Shown: positions 25,376 to 35,165 of the stretch, in pieces
How the letters are laid out: every line of letters starts with the position of its first letter
Numbering within the stretch: the stretch's first letter is position 1
Made by a program: the position numbers and the translations under genes
Origin: Candidatus Rifleibacterium amylolyticum
GTDB lineage: Bacteria; Muiribacteriota; Ozemobacteria; Ozemobacterales; Ozemobacteraceae
NCBI GenBank assembly: GCA_009917695.1
Contig: JAACJG010000018.1
Coordinates: 1-64,000 of the forward strand
Direction: 5' to 3'
DNA: 64,000 bases
The notes under the pieces: model-generated
Told to the model about the DNA's origin: nothing
Seen by the model: the letters and a program-made list of their open reading frames with translations, nothing else
The model's database searches: none

Positions 25376-26842
25376 ATGACAAAATCAATACTTTCCCCAA
25401 TAGTAGTCATCTTACTGTTTGCCGCATCATTGCTGGCAAGCACATCTCTATTCAGCCAGTCAGCTGATCCTCATGCTGGTTGTGACCACGCAATCAAGGC
25501 GTCTGCTGACCCACATGCCGGTCACGATCACGAAAAAGAGGCCCCTGCCGATCCGCACGCTGGGCATGATCACGCGACCGAAGCTGCCGCTGACCCTCAT
25601 GCCGGCCATGATCACGCAAGTGAGACCTCTGCTGACCCACATGCCGGGCACGATCACAGCAGTCACGCGAATTCCGGAAAAATGAAAATTGACGACCTTT
25701 TCAAGCCATCCTGTGAGCATGGCATAAAGATGATAGATTGCGATGAATGCCGCTATGAGATGGGCGCTGTAAAAGTCACTCCGAAAACGGAGTCGATGCT
25801 GAAAACCGTGAAGCTGTCGCAAGCGGCCAGTAAAAAAGAAATAACTTTTCGCGGCGAACTGGGTTATGACAATCAGCGGTTCCGCACGGTAACGAGCAAG
25901 GTTCCCGGTGTGATAACAACGCTTGCAGTGCGCCGCGGAGACAGGGTAGAGGAAGGCTTACTGCTGGCTACAATCGAAAGTTCTGAGCTTTCCCATCAGG
26001 CACTCGAATTGAGAAAATTATCGGCCGAACTTGAGCTGACTCAGAAAAAACTTGCCCGGGAAGAGCTTCTGTATAACAAAAAAGTCGGAGCCATGGAAGC
26101 AGTTCAGGAAGCGCGTGCCGCCAGGGATCTCAAACTTCTTGAAATCAAATGCAGCAGGGAGCGACTGGCAATGTTCGGGCTCTCCGCTGCCGAAATCGCC
26201 GCCATTGTGGCTGGACGAAGTGAAGCAGCTCAGAAAGGCCTGCTTAAAATAGTTGCCCCAATTCACGGGAGCATCGTCGATGTTCACGCAAACATTGGAA
26301 GTGCAATCAACGAGCAGCAGCCCATTCTTGATATTGTCGATATAAGGCAGCTGCGGGCAGCCGGACAGATAATGGAAGCAGACATCGCGACTGTCCTCAG
26401 TGAGCTCAAAAAGGGCAGCATAAACGGGTTCATCACGACTCAGGCTTCTCCCGGAATGCTCTACCCGGTAAAAGCCGTAAGCGCAGACACAGCCATAAAA
26501 GCGACAACCAGGACTCTCGAAATTCAGTTGACGGTAAAAAATGGCGACGAGCTTCTGCGACCTGGAATGTTCATCGAAGGCACCCTGCAGATCGGCGCTG
26601 ATCAGCAGAAACCCATGCTTCCTGCCACAGCCATTCTTGAAGATGACGGCAGCAGCTTTGTTTTCATCAAATACAATGATTCGTTGTATCTGCGCCGCGA
26701 TATCACTGTAGAGTCAAGGCAGGGTGACGCAGTCATTGTCGGCAGTGGCATAGAAGAAGGAACTGAAGTTGTCGTCGAAGGTGCATTTCTTCTCAAGTCC
26801 GATATATTGCGGGGTAAAATGGGCGCTGGCTGCGCGCATTAA
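25376..26842 (+). CDS. RND periplasmic adaptor with histidine-rich repeats (CzcB/CusB-like)
   Basis: Membrane-fusion subunit of the exporter, 488 aa. A signal or anchor sequence (1-28) leads into five 14-residue repeats of ADPHAGHDH (30-99), then a small Cys/His site, CEHGIKMIDCDECRYEMG (about 117-134), of the type found in heavy-metal adaptors. The lipoyl/barrel-sandwich halves (about 170-205 and 295-330) flank an alpha hairpin (about 205-280), and a beta-barrel domain follows. The repeats should bind zinc, copper or a similar cation and hand it to the pump. The RND gene begins 15 nt downstream. Confidence 0.93.
   Translation: MTKSILSPIVVILLFAASLLASTSLFSQSADPHAGCDHAIKASADPHAGHDHEKEAPADPHAGHDHATEAAADPHAGHDHASETSADPHAGHDHSSHANSGKMKIDDLFKPSCEHGIKMIDCDECRYEMGAVKVTPKTESMLKTVKLSQAASKKEITFRGELGYDNQRFRTVTSKVPGVITTLAVRRGDRVEEGLLLATIESSELSHQALELRKLSAELELTQKKLAREELLYNKKVGAMEAVQEARAARDLKLLEIKCSRERLAMFGLSAAEIAAIVAGRSEAAQKGLLKIVAPIHGSIVDVHANIGSAINEQQPILDIVDIRQLRAAGQIMEADIATVLSELKKGSINGFITTQASPGMLYPVKAVSADTAIKATTRTLEIQLTVKNGDELLRPGMFIEGTLQIGADQQKPMLPATAILEDDGSSFVFIKYNDSLYLRRDITVESRQGDAVIVGSGIEEGTEVVVEGAFLLKSDILRGKMGAGCAH
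25463..25672 (+). repeat. Five 42-bp in-frame tandem repeats
   Basis: Each unit encodes ADPHAG(H/C)DH plus five variable residues. The conserved half is kept at DNA level while the spacer half drifts, which indicates old duplication with selection for the metal-binding part. Confidence 0.85.
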
Positions 26843-26857
26843 GGAGAAAATATAAAC

Positions 26858-29800
26858 ATGAACAGGTTCTTCAATTTTCTTCTTACCCAGCGTTTCTTTG
26901 TATTTCTACTTACGGCAATACTGGTAATTGTCGGACTGGTTTCCTGGAACCGTCTTCCGATCGACGCATTTCCTGATGTGACTAACGTGCAGGTCATGAT
27001 CCTGACCAAGGTTCCCGGATTGACTTCTCTCGATGTCGAGCAGCGGGTTACTTTTCCGATTGAACAACACATGGGCGGATTGCCAAGAGTTAAGCAGGTT
27101 CGTTCTGTTTCCAAGTCTGAAATATCACAGGTAGTAATCATCTTCGAGGATGATGTTGACATATATTTTGCCAGACAACTGGTATTTGAGAGACTGGCTG
27201 AAGCAAAGGAATCATTGCCGCCTGATTCTTCTCCTGAGATGACCCCGATTACAACCGGCCTTGGTGAAGTGTTTCAGTATACGCTGGACAGCGACGAGCT
27301 GAGCCCGACCGAACTTCGAACCCTTCAGGACTGGGTTGTCGCGCCACAATTGCGTACTATTCCGGGAGTTACCGAGATAAACAGTTTCGGAGGCTTCGTC
27401 AAGCAGTATCATGTAATCGTTGATCCGGCTGCTCTTGAAAAATACGGTATTTCACTGCGACTGGTCATCGAAAAGCTCGAAGAGAACAATGCCAATGCTG
27501 GCGGTTCTTTTATCGTCAAAGACTGGCAGCAGACTTTTATTCGTTCTCTCGGACTGCTGACCAGCATGGAAGACATCGGCAACGTTGTTTTGAAGGATAA
27601 TAACGGCACGCCGATTCTGGTGAAGGATGTTGCGAGTATCAGTATCGGTGCGCAGACACGTCAGGGCGGAGTCACCCGCGACGATCAGGGCGAAGTTGTC
27701 GCCGGTATGGTCATCATGCTGCAGAATGCCAATTCAAAAACCGTCGTAGAAAGCGTTAAGAGTAAGATTCCGCAGATTCAGAAGGCATTGCCCAAAAACG
27801 TCAGGCTCAATCCTTTCTACGATAGAACCTCTTTGATTCAGGCCTGCATCAAAACTGTCATTGACGCCATCACCGAAGGCGGCATCTGTGTCATTTTCAT
27901 CCTTTTTCTGTTTCTGGCAGAGTTGCGAACAGCCTTCGTAGTGCTTTTCTCAATACCACTGACCTTTCTTGTCAGTTTCATCATCATGGATCTGGCGGGA
28001 ATGTCTTCAAACCTCATGAGTCTGGGCGGTCTGGCGTTTTCGGTTGGAATGGTCGTCGATGCAACGATTGTCGTCACCGAAAATGCACGCAGACACCTTT
28101 CGCTGGCAAAACCGGGTGAAACGCGAATGGCTATCGTCAGCAAAGCAATTCAGGAGGTTGTCCGCCCGGTATCGTTCTCGATTTTCATTGTCTCGCTGAT
28201 CCTGATACCTTTGTTTACACTTCAGGGCATGGAAGGCAAAATGTTCATTCCTCTGGCACAGACCATGCTAATCGCGTTGCTGGCATCACTTGGCATTGCT
28301 CTGCTCATAGTGCCGGCTTTAGGCGAAAGTCTCCTGCCCATGGGAAAGGAATACGAATTTCCTTTTGTTTCCTGGTTTCACCGGATGTATGGATACACGC
28401 TGAATATCTGTCTCAAATATGCCTGGACAACAATTGCCATTTCGCTGTTGCTGTTGATAGGCACCGGTTCGCTCGCCACCAGACTTGGAACGGATTTCAT
28501 GCCGGATCTTGACGAGGGAGCCATTGCCATCAACAGTGTGAGGCTGCCAAACGCTTCTCTGGCCGGATCGGTGAAGGTAGCTGACGAAATCGGCCGGATG
28601 CTCAAAGTGGTGCCGGAAATCGAAACTGTAGTTGGAAAAACCGGCCGGGCCGAGATTTCTGAAGATCCTATGGGTCCGGAACAGACTGACTTCGTCATCA
28701 TGCTCAAATCACGCCATGATTTTCCGCAGGGGCGATCCAAGGCAGAGGTAACCGAGCATATCAGACAGGTTTTGAGCCAGGTTCCCGGACTCAGACATTC
28801 ATTCTCGCAGCCGATCGCATTGCGCGTAAACGAGCTGATTTCGGGAATAAAGAGCGATGTTGCCGTAAAAATCTTCGGTGACGATCTTGATCTGCTGGCC
28901 AAATACGCAGTTGAAGTATCGGCTATTCTGGCAGCCACTCCTGGTTCCAGCGACAGCAAATCAGCTCAGCTCTCGGGTATGCAACAGCTCGACATCCAGT
29001 TCGACCGCGCAACGGCGGCAAGATATGGCCTCAATGCCGCCGATGTAAACGAACTGATCGAAACCGCAGTCGGAGGCAAGGTTGCCACCACGATAATCGA
29101 GGGCCAGCGCCGTTTTGATCTGCAGATTCGTTATCCCGAAAATATCCGCAAGAACCAGGAAGACATCATGAATCTTCGCATTCGCACCCCTGGCGATCAG
29201 CTGATTCCGTTACGGCAGATAGCTACGATAAAGCAGGTCGAAATTCCGATCGAAGTAAAACGCGAAAATGGTCTCAGAAGCCTTGTCGTCGAAGCAAACG
29301 TGCGCAACCGCGATCTTGGCAGTTTTGTCAGCGACTTGCAGAAACGCCTGGAGCCGTTGGAAGCAAAACTTCCGACCGGATATTTCTTAAGTATCGGTGG
29401 TCAGTTCGAAAACCAGCAAAGAGCTATGAGCAGACTCGCTCTGGTTGTTCCGGTCGTATTGCTGTTCATTCTGATCCTTCTGGTAATGGCGCTGGGAAAG
29501 TTGCGTGACGCACTTCTCGTCATAGCTATTCTGCCGTTTGCTCTGGTAGGAGGCATTATCGCCCTGTGGCTGTGGAATATGACATTCTCGGTCTCTGCCG
29601 CAGTCGCATTCATCGTTTTGCTCGGAGTTGCCGTTCAGGACGGCGTGCTGCTGATCTCATTCATGCGTCAGCTGATCGAAGAAGGCAAAGCTCTGCCGGT
29701 CGCGATAAGACAGGCTTGTGCTCTGCGTTATCGCGCCATCATGATGACGACTCTGACGTCGTTCATCGGCCACGTTCCGATGCTGCTTTCAAATGGATCA

Positions 29801-29965
29801 GGAGCAGATATTCAGCAACCACTGGCCCTGGTGGTGAACGGCGGTCTGATTTCATCGACATTGCTGACGCTATATGTGGTTCCCGTAATTTTCGGTTTGC
29901 TCGAGAAACGCTATGCTGTGCTTGACGAACAGGACATCAAGGAGCCGGCGGTCGAAAAGGTTTAA
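26858..29965 (+). CDS. Heavy-metal efflux RND pump (CzcA/CusA family)
   Basis: Inner-membrane proton-driven exporter of the HME-RND group, 1035 aa, normal length. The N-terminal helix is followed by the periplasmic porter domain, with PIDAFPDVTNVQV typical of HME pumps. Helix 4 contains LAFSVGMVVDATIVVTENARR, whose Asp is the expected proton-relay residue. The second half begins near 525 with GTDFMPDLDEGA. The ending lacks the extra C-terminal tail of some pumps. AAGGAG lies before the ATG. The metal is not certain; the His-rich partners favour zinc, cobalt, cadmium or copper. A strong terminator closes the operon. Confidence 0.95.
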   Translation: MNRFFNFLLTQRFFVFLLTAILVIVGLVSWNRLPIDAFPDVTNVQVMILTKVPGLTSLDVEQRVTFPIEQHMGGLPRVKQVRSVSKSEISQVVIIFEDDVDIYFARQLVFERLAEAKESLPPDSSPEMTPITTGLGEVFQYTLDSDELSPTELRTLQDWVVAPQLRTIPGVTEINSFGGFVKQYHVIVDPAALEKYGISLRLVIEKLEENNANAGGSFIVKDWQQTFIRSLGLLTSMEDIGNVVLKDNNGTPILVKDVASISIGAQTRQGGVTRDDQGEVVAGMVIMLQNANSKTVVESVKSKIPQIQKALPKNVRLNPFYDRTSLIQACIKTVIDAITEGGICVIFILFLFLAELRTAFVVLFSIPLTFLVSFIIMDLAGMSSNLMSLGGLAFSVGMVVDATIVVTENARRHLSLAKPGETRMAIVSKAIQEVVRPVSFSIFIVSLILIPLFTLQGMEGKMFIPLAQTMLIALLASLGIALLIVPALGESLLPMGKEYEFPFVSWFHRMYGYTLNICLKYAWTTIAISLLLLIGTGSLATRLGTDFMPDLDEGAIAINSVRLPNASLAGSVKVADEIGRMLKVVPEIETVVGKTGRAEISEDPMGPEQTDFVIMLKSRHDFPQGRSKAEVTEHIRQVLSQVPGLRHSFSQPIALRVNELISGIKSDVAVKIFGDDLDLLAKYAVEVSAILAATPGSSDSKSAQLSGMQQLDIQFDRATAARYGLNAADVNELIETAVGGKVATTIIEGQRRFDLQIRYPENIRKNQEDIMNLRIRTPGDQLIPLRQIATIKQVEIPIEVKRENGLRSLVVEANVRNRDLGSFVSDLQKRLEPLEAKLPTGYFLSIGGQFENQQRAMSRLALVVPVVLLFILILLVMALGKLRDALLVIAILPFALVGGIIALWLWNMTFSVSAAVAFIVLLGVAVQDGVLLISFMRQLIEEGKALPVAIRQACALRYRAIMMTTLTSFIGHVPMLLSNGSGADIQQPLALVVNGGLISSTLLTLYVVPVIFGLLEKRYAVLDEQDIKEPAVEKV

Positions 29966-29988
29966 CCGACAAACTGTTGAAGTCAATG

Positions 29989-30022
29989 AATTGCCCGCTG
30001 TTCATTCAGCGGGCAATTTTTT
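29989..30022 (+). terminator. Intrinsic terminator of the metal-efflux operon
   Basis: AATTGCCCGCTG (29989-30000), 6-nt loop, CAGCGGGCAATT (30007-30018), followed by T-rich sequence to 30022. A perfect 12-bp stem with a T6 run. The next 104 nt up to the end of ispH hold no gene that I can see. Confidence 0.93.
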
Positions 30023-30126
30023 GTTGAGCACAATGCCAGTATCTATGAGTCATTCATGGCAGAAGGCTAAAATCAGTATTGCCGAAACTGCCAGTTTTGT
30101 TTGTAATTACGGTAAGGCGATTGCGC

Positions 30127-30960
30127 TCAGAGCGTTTTTAGAAAGTCGATTACCTTGCTGGTAATGAAATCGGGAGTTGAGGCTCCGGCTGAAACGACCA
30201 GGCGGTCGACGCCGACAAACAGACTCGGATCGAGCTCAGCTTCGGTTTCGACGTGAAAGGTGCGTGGGCAGAGGGCGCGGGCGATTTCGGCAAGACGACG
30301 GGTATTGGCGCTCGATTTTCCGCCAACGATGACAACGGCATCGGCATCGGCGGCCAGGCGTTTGATCTCTTCCTGTCGTTCTGAGGTGGCAAGGCAGATT
30401 GAATCGCAGATAATCGCTTCTCTGGCACGCGATTTGAGCAGCTGAGCAATTTTGTTGAATTCCGCAGCGTTATAGGTGGTCTGGGCAATAATCATTATAC
30501 GTGCCGGTGGCTGTTCTTTTTCGGCCTCAGCATAGTCGGCGATCAGGCGGTGATTGCCACTGGCGAAGCTTTGCAGGCTCAAAATTTCCGGGTGGCGCGG
30601 ATCACCGATGATATAGATGAAATAACCCTGTTCGCTGTATTTTCTGATCTGGCGCTGACTGGTAACAACGTGCGGGCAGGTCGCATCGACTACGCCAAGC
30701 TTTTTTGCCCGGATGCTGTCGATACTTCCATCGGGCATGCCGTGAGCACGGATAATGATCGTGCCCTTATCGACAGTCTGCCAGTCGCTGACTGAATCGA
30801 CACCGTGTTCCTGTAAATAGGCAACCGCCTGAGGATTGTGAATCAGCGGGCCGCATGTATAGACTGGTTCGCTTGATTTTGCCGCGGTATCTATGGCAAT
30901 CTGCATGGCGCGCTTGACACCCATACAGAATCCAGATGTTTTCGCCAGTATGATGTTCAT
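30127..30960 (-). CDS. 4-Hydroxy-3-methylbut-2-enyl diphosphate reductase
   Basis: Last enzyme of the MEP isoprenoid pathway, making IPP and DMAPP; cytosolic Fe-S enzyme, 277 aa. The three cluster cysteines are Cys12 (GFCMGVKRA), Cys95 (DATCPHV) and Cys189 (SICLATSERQ). The diphosphate-binding histidines His41 and His73 (RAHG) and the HPE motif near 123-125 are present. Start overlaps the stop of the upstream membrane-protein gene by 4 nt, so both are translated together. No other MEP gene is in the window. Confidence 0.96.
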   Translation of the reverse strand: MNIILAKTSGFCMGVKRAMQIAIDTAAKSSEPVYTCGPLIHNPQAVAYLQEHGVDSVSDWQTVDKGTIIIRAHGMPDGSIDSIRAKKLGVVDATCPHVVTSQRQIRKYSEQGYFIYIIGDPRHPEILSLQSFASGNHRLIADYAEAEKEQPPARIMIIAQTTYNAAEFNKIAQLLKSRAREAIICDSICLATSERQEEIKRLAADADAVVIVGGKSSANTRRLAEIARALCPRTFHVETEAELDPSLFVGVDRLVVSAGASTPDFITSKVIDFLKTL

Positions 30961-32021
30961 GGTTTGTCTACCGGCCAGGCAGCATCGACAGTCTGGAATT
31001 CGCCGGAGAAAACGTGTGCCATGGTTTTGTTGAACTCGCTTTTCATGTCGGCAGAACCTCGGCGGTGGCGACGCTGCACGCGAGTTACGTTGCCGGCAGA
31101 ATCAAATTCGACTTCGGCAGCGAACAGAGGCTTTTCCGGATCGGTAAGCAGTCCATAGCGCATATCGTTAAGCATGACACGGCGTTGCCCGTTTTCATTG
31201 ACCACGCTTTTCACCTGCAGCATTCCCATGGCAAACCATTTGAAAAGTTGAGCATGTTCATGCTGCATGGCTTTAACTGCATATTCGTCTTTATCTGACT
31301 CATGCAGCACAATCGGGGTCAGCGGGTTTTTTGATGCGGTTTTAAGATAGGTAACCATGAATCGGTTGCTGGCATCACGGGCGACGACACGAAACACCGA
31401 TATATTCATGAAAGTAGGATTGGCACGGGTCTCGACTGGTTCAAACCCTTTTGCCCTGAACATTTCGTTGCCGAGCGCTATCATTTTTTGCGAATTATAA
31501 TAGCCATATCCGGCATAGATAGTGGTTATTGCAAGTGCTGCCACGGCCAGTTTTTTTAGACGCAGTGGTGTCGTAAACATGAAAATCCCGGCCAATGTCG
31601 CCACCAGCAGCGGAAATGAATAGACCGGGTCGATGATCGACAAGGCGTCGGCCGCCATGCGCCTGTTGCTGAATGGCCATAGCAAACTGGTCCCGTAGGC
31701 GGTGAACCAGTCTATTATCGGGTGAGTGATCAGGCTGAGAAATGCCATGCCGATCCAGTGCTTCTGATCGAGGTCTGAGCGCGCGAGTTTTTTGCAGAGA
31801 ATTCCTATGGGGACGGCCATGATCGTCAGCAGAAAAAATGAGTGAGTTGGCCCGCGATGGAACTTCATTGACGCCCAGGGGCCAAGCAGACCGGCAATAA
31901 TGTCGAAGTCTGGCAGCAGGCCGATTATAAAACCATAAACAGCACTTTTCCTGCCTATTTTGTCGCTGTAGCCGGCCTGTGCTGCTGTAGAACCCAGTAA
32001 ACCCTGTGTGATTATATCCAT
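30957..32021 (-). CDS. YdjM/DUF457-family membrane-bound metal-dependent hydrolase-like protein
   Basis: Inner-membrane protein of 354 aa. The N-terminal half has membrane helices and the family signature residues: MDIITQGLLGS, GLLPDFDII with acidic residues, HRGPTHSFF and LITHPIIDWFTAYGT. These His/Asp motifs resemble the metal site of phospholipase C-like fold hydrolases, though no substrate is established. The C-terminal half (about 170-354) is a periplasmic or cytosolic domain that is less conserved. First gene of an operon with ispH. Confidence 0.85.
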   Translation of the reverse strand: MDIITQGLLGSTAAQAGYSDKIGRKSAVYGFIIGLLPDFDIIAGLLGPWASMKFHRGPTHSFFLLTIMAVPIGILCKKLARSDLDQKHWIGMAFLSLITHPIIDWFTAYGTSLLWPFSNRRMAADALSIIDPVYSFPLLVATLAGIFMFTTPLRLKKLAVAALAITTIYAGYGYYNSQKMIALGNEMFRAKGFEPVETRANPTFMNISVFRVVARDASNRFMVTYLKTASKNPLTPIVLHESDKDEYAVKAMQHEHAQLFKWFAMGMLQVKSVVNENGQRRVMLNDMRYGLLTDPEKPLFAAEVEFDSAGNVTRVQRRHRRGSADMKSEFNKTMAHVFSGEFQTVDAAWPVDKP

Positions 32022-32041
32022 GGCTGTAGCCTCATGCTACA

Positions 32042-32070
32042 AATATAACTAATATAGTGTCATTTGGCAA
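32042..32070 (-). promoter_or_regulatory. Promoter of the YdjM-like/ispH operon
   Basis: On the minus strand TTGCCA (32065-32070), a 17-nt spacer and TATATT (32042-32047): five of six matches in both boxes. It lies 20 nt upstream of the start codon. Confidence 0.7.
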
Positions 32071-32110
32071 TCGCTATTGCCGGGAAACATGAGAAGGTTA
32101 TTCGCTCCAG

Positions 32111-32659
32111 CTATTTTGCGGCTTTGAAGGTGAATTTTTGCCCGCTGAGCGTCGCTTCATACATCAGGCCCGCGTCGGGGATGACGAAAACCATGGTGCC
32201 ATCTTTGAAGCCTGCTGTCTCAGCAGCACCGACATCAAAAACGATGGCCGATATATTGGCGCCGAGCTCAAACTTACCGTTCTTGAATTTTTCGAGAGTA
32301 AATTCATCCTGAAAGAAAATGATTTCGCTGTAAACCTGGCCACCAAGCTGAAATCCGATCGAGACCTGGGTCATGGTCGTAGTGCCGATGAATTTGCCTT
32401 TCTGGTAAACGCGGCCATTGCCGCCGGCGCCGCCGATACCGATACCGGCCTTGCTGATGCGCGGAAAGACTGCCCAGGCAACAGCTTTGTCGAATACTTT
32501 CTGAATGCCGGGGTCTTTTTCTTTCATGCTTTTGATTATGAGCTGGCAGTTTTCTTCGCCACTTCTTTTATGGCGCCGCTTGAAGAAGGCTTCGGCCGGC
32601 GTTTCAAGCAGACAGCAGAACAGAATAGCTGCAATCAGCAGCATAGCTGAATTTTTCAT
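32111..32659 (-). CDS. Secreted SYLF-domain (Ysc84) lipid-binding protein
   Basis: 182 aa. A signal peptide (1-24, ending AEA) is followed by a single SYLF/Ysc84 domain. Typical segments are KAVAWAVFPRISKAGIGIGGAGGNGRVY, STMTQVSIGFQLGGQ-like TTMTQVSIGFQLGGQVYSEI and the C-terminal MYEATLSGQKF. SYLF domains bind phosphoinositides in eukaryotes; in bacteria they are periplasmic or outer-membrane associated with unclear role. It lies 93 nt downstream of fusA on the same strand. Confidence 0.88.
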   Translation of the reverse strand: MKNSAMLLIAAILFCCLLETPAEAFFKRRHKRSGEENCQLIIKSMKEKDPGIQKVFDKAVAWAVFPRISKAGIGIGGAGGNGRVYQKGKFIGTTTMTQVSIGFQLGGQVYSEIIFFQDEFTLEKFKNGKFELGANISAIVFDVGAAETAGFKDGTMVFVIPDAGLMYEATLSGQKFTFKAAK

Positions 32660-32752
32660 GGCATATCCTCAACAATCAGTAGAATTTATGTCTCCATTGT
32701 CTATCAAATTGTCGAACTTTGCAAGAGCAACAAACCCCTGATCATTTCAAGA

Positions 32753-34843
32753 TCAGCGCCTGGCGGCGCGGGTCGGATGCAGAATTTTACTGGCAACGCT
32801 CTCAGGAACTTCGGCGTAATGCAGTACTTCCATGCTATAGCAGGCGCGGCCCTGCGACAATGTGCGCAGATGTGTCGAGTAATTGAACATTTCGGCGAGA
32901 GGCACATGGCACTCGATAATGCGCAGATCATTGCGCATTTCCATGTTGACGACCCGGCCGCGGCGAGAGTTGATATGGCCGATGATATCACCCATATACT
33001 GCTCGGGTGTCTCTACTTCAACACGCATTTCAGGTTCGAGCAATACCGGGTGGGCCCGGGTGAGCCCGTCGCGCATTGCTTCTATTGCAGCGGTTTTAAA
33101 TGCAATAAGACTGCTGTCTACCTCATGATAAGAACCGTCGAGCAGCGTCACCTTAACATCAACCACCGGGTATTTGGCGAGAGCGCCTTCGCTGAGCGCC
33201 TCGCGCACTCCCTGTTCGATTCCGGGGAAGTAGACAGAAGGCACAGTGCCGCCTTTGATCTGAGTTTCAAAAATCAGCCCGCCACCGCGCTCAAGAGGTT
33301 CTATATCCATTATCACGTGGCCATACTGACCGCGGCCGCCGCTCTGCTTGGCGCATTTGCCTTCGCTTTGCACCATGCGGCGGATTCCTTCTTTATAGGC
33401 AACCTGCGGAATGCCCACTTTCGCCTTGATGTTGAATTCACGCACGATGCGATCGAGAATGATTTCGAGGTGAAGTTCGCCCATCCCTGATATGATGGTT
33501 TCGCCGGTATCCTGATCCATCGAGGCTTTGAAAGTCGGGTCTTCGTCCATAAGCGTGTGCAGAACAGTGCTCAGCTTAGTCAGTTCGCTCTTTGACTCAG
33601 GCTCTATCGCTACCGAGATGACTGTTTCGGGAAACGTGATTTTTTCAAGAACAGGGGCATCTTTGCTTATCGCCAGAGTATCGCCGGTTCCGATGCGCTT
33701 GGGCCCGACAATGGCGACGATATCGCCAGCCTGTACTTCTTCAAGGTCGGTGCGCTGATTGGCATGCATCTGTAGTATGCGTCCTATGCGCTCTTTGCTG
33801 CCGCGGGTTACATTATAAACCTGATCGCCTGCCTTGAGAGTGCCGGAATATACGCGCAGATATATGAGTTTGCCGATATGTGGCAGCGCCGCGATTTTAA
33901 AAGCCATGCCTGAGAATGGCAGGGAAGGGTCTGCCGGAATTTCTACCGGTTCGCCGGTTTCCTGCGCAAAGGCGGTTGCCGGAGGAATATCGAGCGGAGA
34001 TGGCAGATAATGTACGATCGCGTCGAGCAGCGCCTGAACGCCTTTGTTGCGAAAAGACGAACCACAAAGCAGCGGAACGATCTCATTCGCCAGCGTTGCA
34101 CTGCGAATTGCTGATCTGATCAGGCTTGTTTCGACAGTTTCGCCGGCAAGATAGCGGTCGAAAATTTCTTCATTGCTTGAAGCAAGCGTTTCGAGCATTT
34201 CGATACGGGCTTTTTCTACTTCTTCGCGCATGGCAGCAGGAATTTCTACAGCTGTTCTCGCGCCTGGCGCGTCTTTTTCGTTGCTTTGCCAGATATAAGC
34301 TTTCATTTCGACAAGATCGACGTGTCCGACATAATTGTCTTCTGCGCCGATTGGCAATGCCAGAAGCAGTGGATTCGCCTTGAGGCGCTCTCTGATCTGA
34401 GCGGCAACCCGATTGAAGTTGGCGCCGACCCGGTCCATTTTATTGACAAAAGCCAGTCTGGGAACGGCATAACGGTTGGCCTGGCGCCACACTGTTTCAG
34501 ACTGCGGCTGAACGCCGGCTACTGCGCAAAAAAGCACGACGCAGCCATCGAGAATGCGCAGCGAACGTTCTACTTCGGCAGTAAAATCGACATGCCCGGG
34601 GGTGTCGATGATGTTGATATCTGAATCGAGCCACTTGCAGCGTGTGGCTGCGCTGGTAATGGTTATGCCACGTTCCTGTTCCTGAACCATCCAGTCCATG
34701 GTGGCGGCGCCGTCATGAACTTCGCCGATCTTGTAATTTTTACCGGTAAAATAGAGTATACGTTCGGTGGTTGTGGTCTTGCCGGCATCGATGTGAGCAA
34801 TGATGCCGATATTTCTGACTCGCCGCATGGCTTCCAGCTGCAT
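32753..34843 (-). CDS. Elongation factor G
   Basis: Translocation GTPase, 696 aa, full length. G motifs: AHIDAGKT (16-23), DTPGHVDF and NKMD, with switch I sequence [10 protein letters not shown]. All five EF-G domains are present, including [12 protein letters not shown] in domain III. It is not in a str operon: no rpsL, rpsG or tuf is nearby, so it may be one of two EF-G copies. The start is uncertain; an ATG five codons later (MRRVRN) also has a purine-rich leader. A short CTGATC/GATCAG hairpin (32738-32756) overlaps the stop codon. Confidence 0.95.
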   Translation of the reverse strand: MQLEAMRRVRNIGIIAHIDAGKTTTTERILYFTGKNYKIGEVHDGAATMDWMVQEQERGITITSAATRCKWLDSDINIIDTPGHVDFTAEVERSLRILDGCVVLFCAVAGVQPQSETVWRQANRYAVPRLAFVNKMDRVGANFNRVAAQIRERLKANPLLLALPIGAEDNYVGHVDLVEMKAYIWQSNEKDAPGARTAVEIPAAMREEVEKARIEMLETLASSNEEIFDRYLAGETVETSLIRSAIRSATLANEIVPLLCGSSFRNKGVQALLDAIVHYLPSPLDIPPATAFAQETGEPVEIPADPSLPFSGMAFKIAALPHIGKLIYLRVYSGTLKAGDQVYNVTRGSKERIGRILQMHANQRTDLEEVQAGDIVAIVGPKRIGTGDTLAISKDAPVLEKITFPETVISVAIEPESKSELTKLSTVLHTLMDEDPTFKASMDQDTGETIISGMGELHLEIILDRIVREFNIKAKVGIPQVAYKEGIRRMVQSEGKCAKQSGGRGQYGHVIMDIEPLERGGGLIFETQIKGGTVPSVYFPGIEQGVREALSEGALAKYPVVDVKVTLLDGSYHEVDSSLIAFKTAAIEAMRDGLTRAHPVLLEPEMRVEVETPEQYMGDIIGHINSRRGRVVNMEMRNDLRIIECHVPLAEMFNYSTHLRTLSQGRACYSMEVLHYAEVPESVASKILHPTRAARR

Positions 34844-35165
34844 GAATAGTGTGTGTCCTTTGTGTGAATGTGTGCATTTCAGAAAACCCGCGTGTGGTAG
34901 TTCTTGAACTGTCCGAAAAGTATTGTTGTTACGTTACAGAATTGCCAACTCTTCAAGGCAGGCGAAAATTCTAACCTAAAACGGTCGCAAAGCCAAGCAA
35001 AATCTGCAGTTTCGCGAGATTATTAATTCTTTGGACAAATTTAAATGCTATTTTGCATACATCGGCAAAGAGTGGTATCCTTGGCTTACAAAACCAGATC
35101 CTGACCATATACTTAAGAACTCGGCCTGGTGATCACTATGTTTATCGGCCGGCAAGGAGTCGAAA
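34844..35165. other. Divergent intergenic region fusA / acyl-AMP ligase
   Basis: 322 nt without a gene. The right end holds a candidate promoter for the ligase gene. The left end should contain the fusA promoter, for which I find no convincing pair of boxes, and the remainder shows no strong palindrome or repeat. Confidence 0.6.
35086..35113 (+). promoter_or_regulatory. Candidate promoter of the acyl-AMP ligase gene
   Basis: TTACAA (35086-35091), a 16-nt spacer and TATACT (35108-35113), 52 nt before the ATG. The -35 is weak. Confidence 0.35.

Noticed and set aside
25463-25672. CRISPR-like tandem repeats
   Set aside because: The 42-bp units are in frame within a coding sequence and encode a metal-binding peptide repeat.
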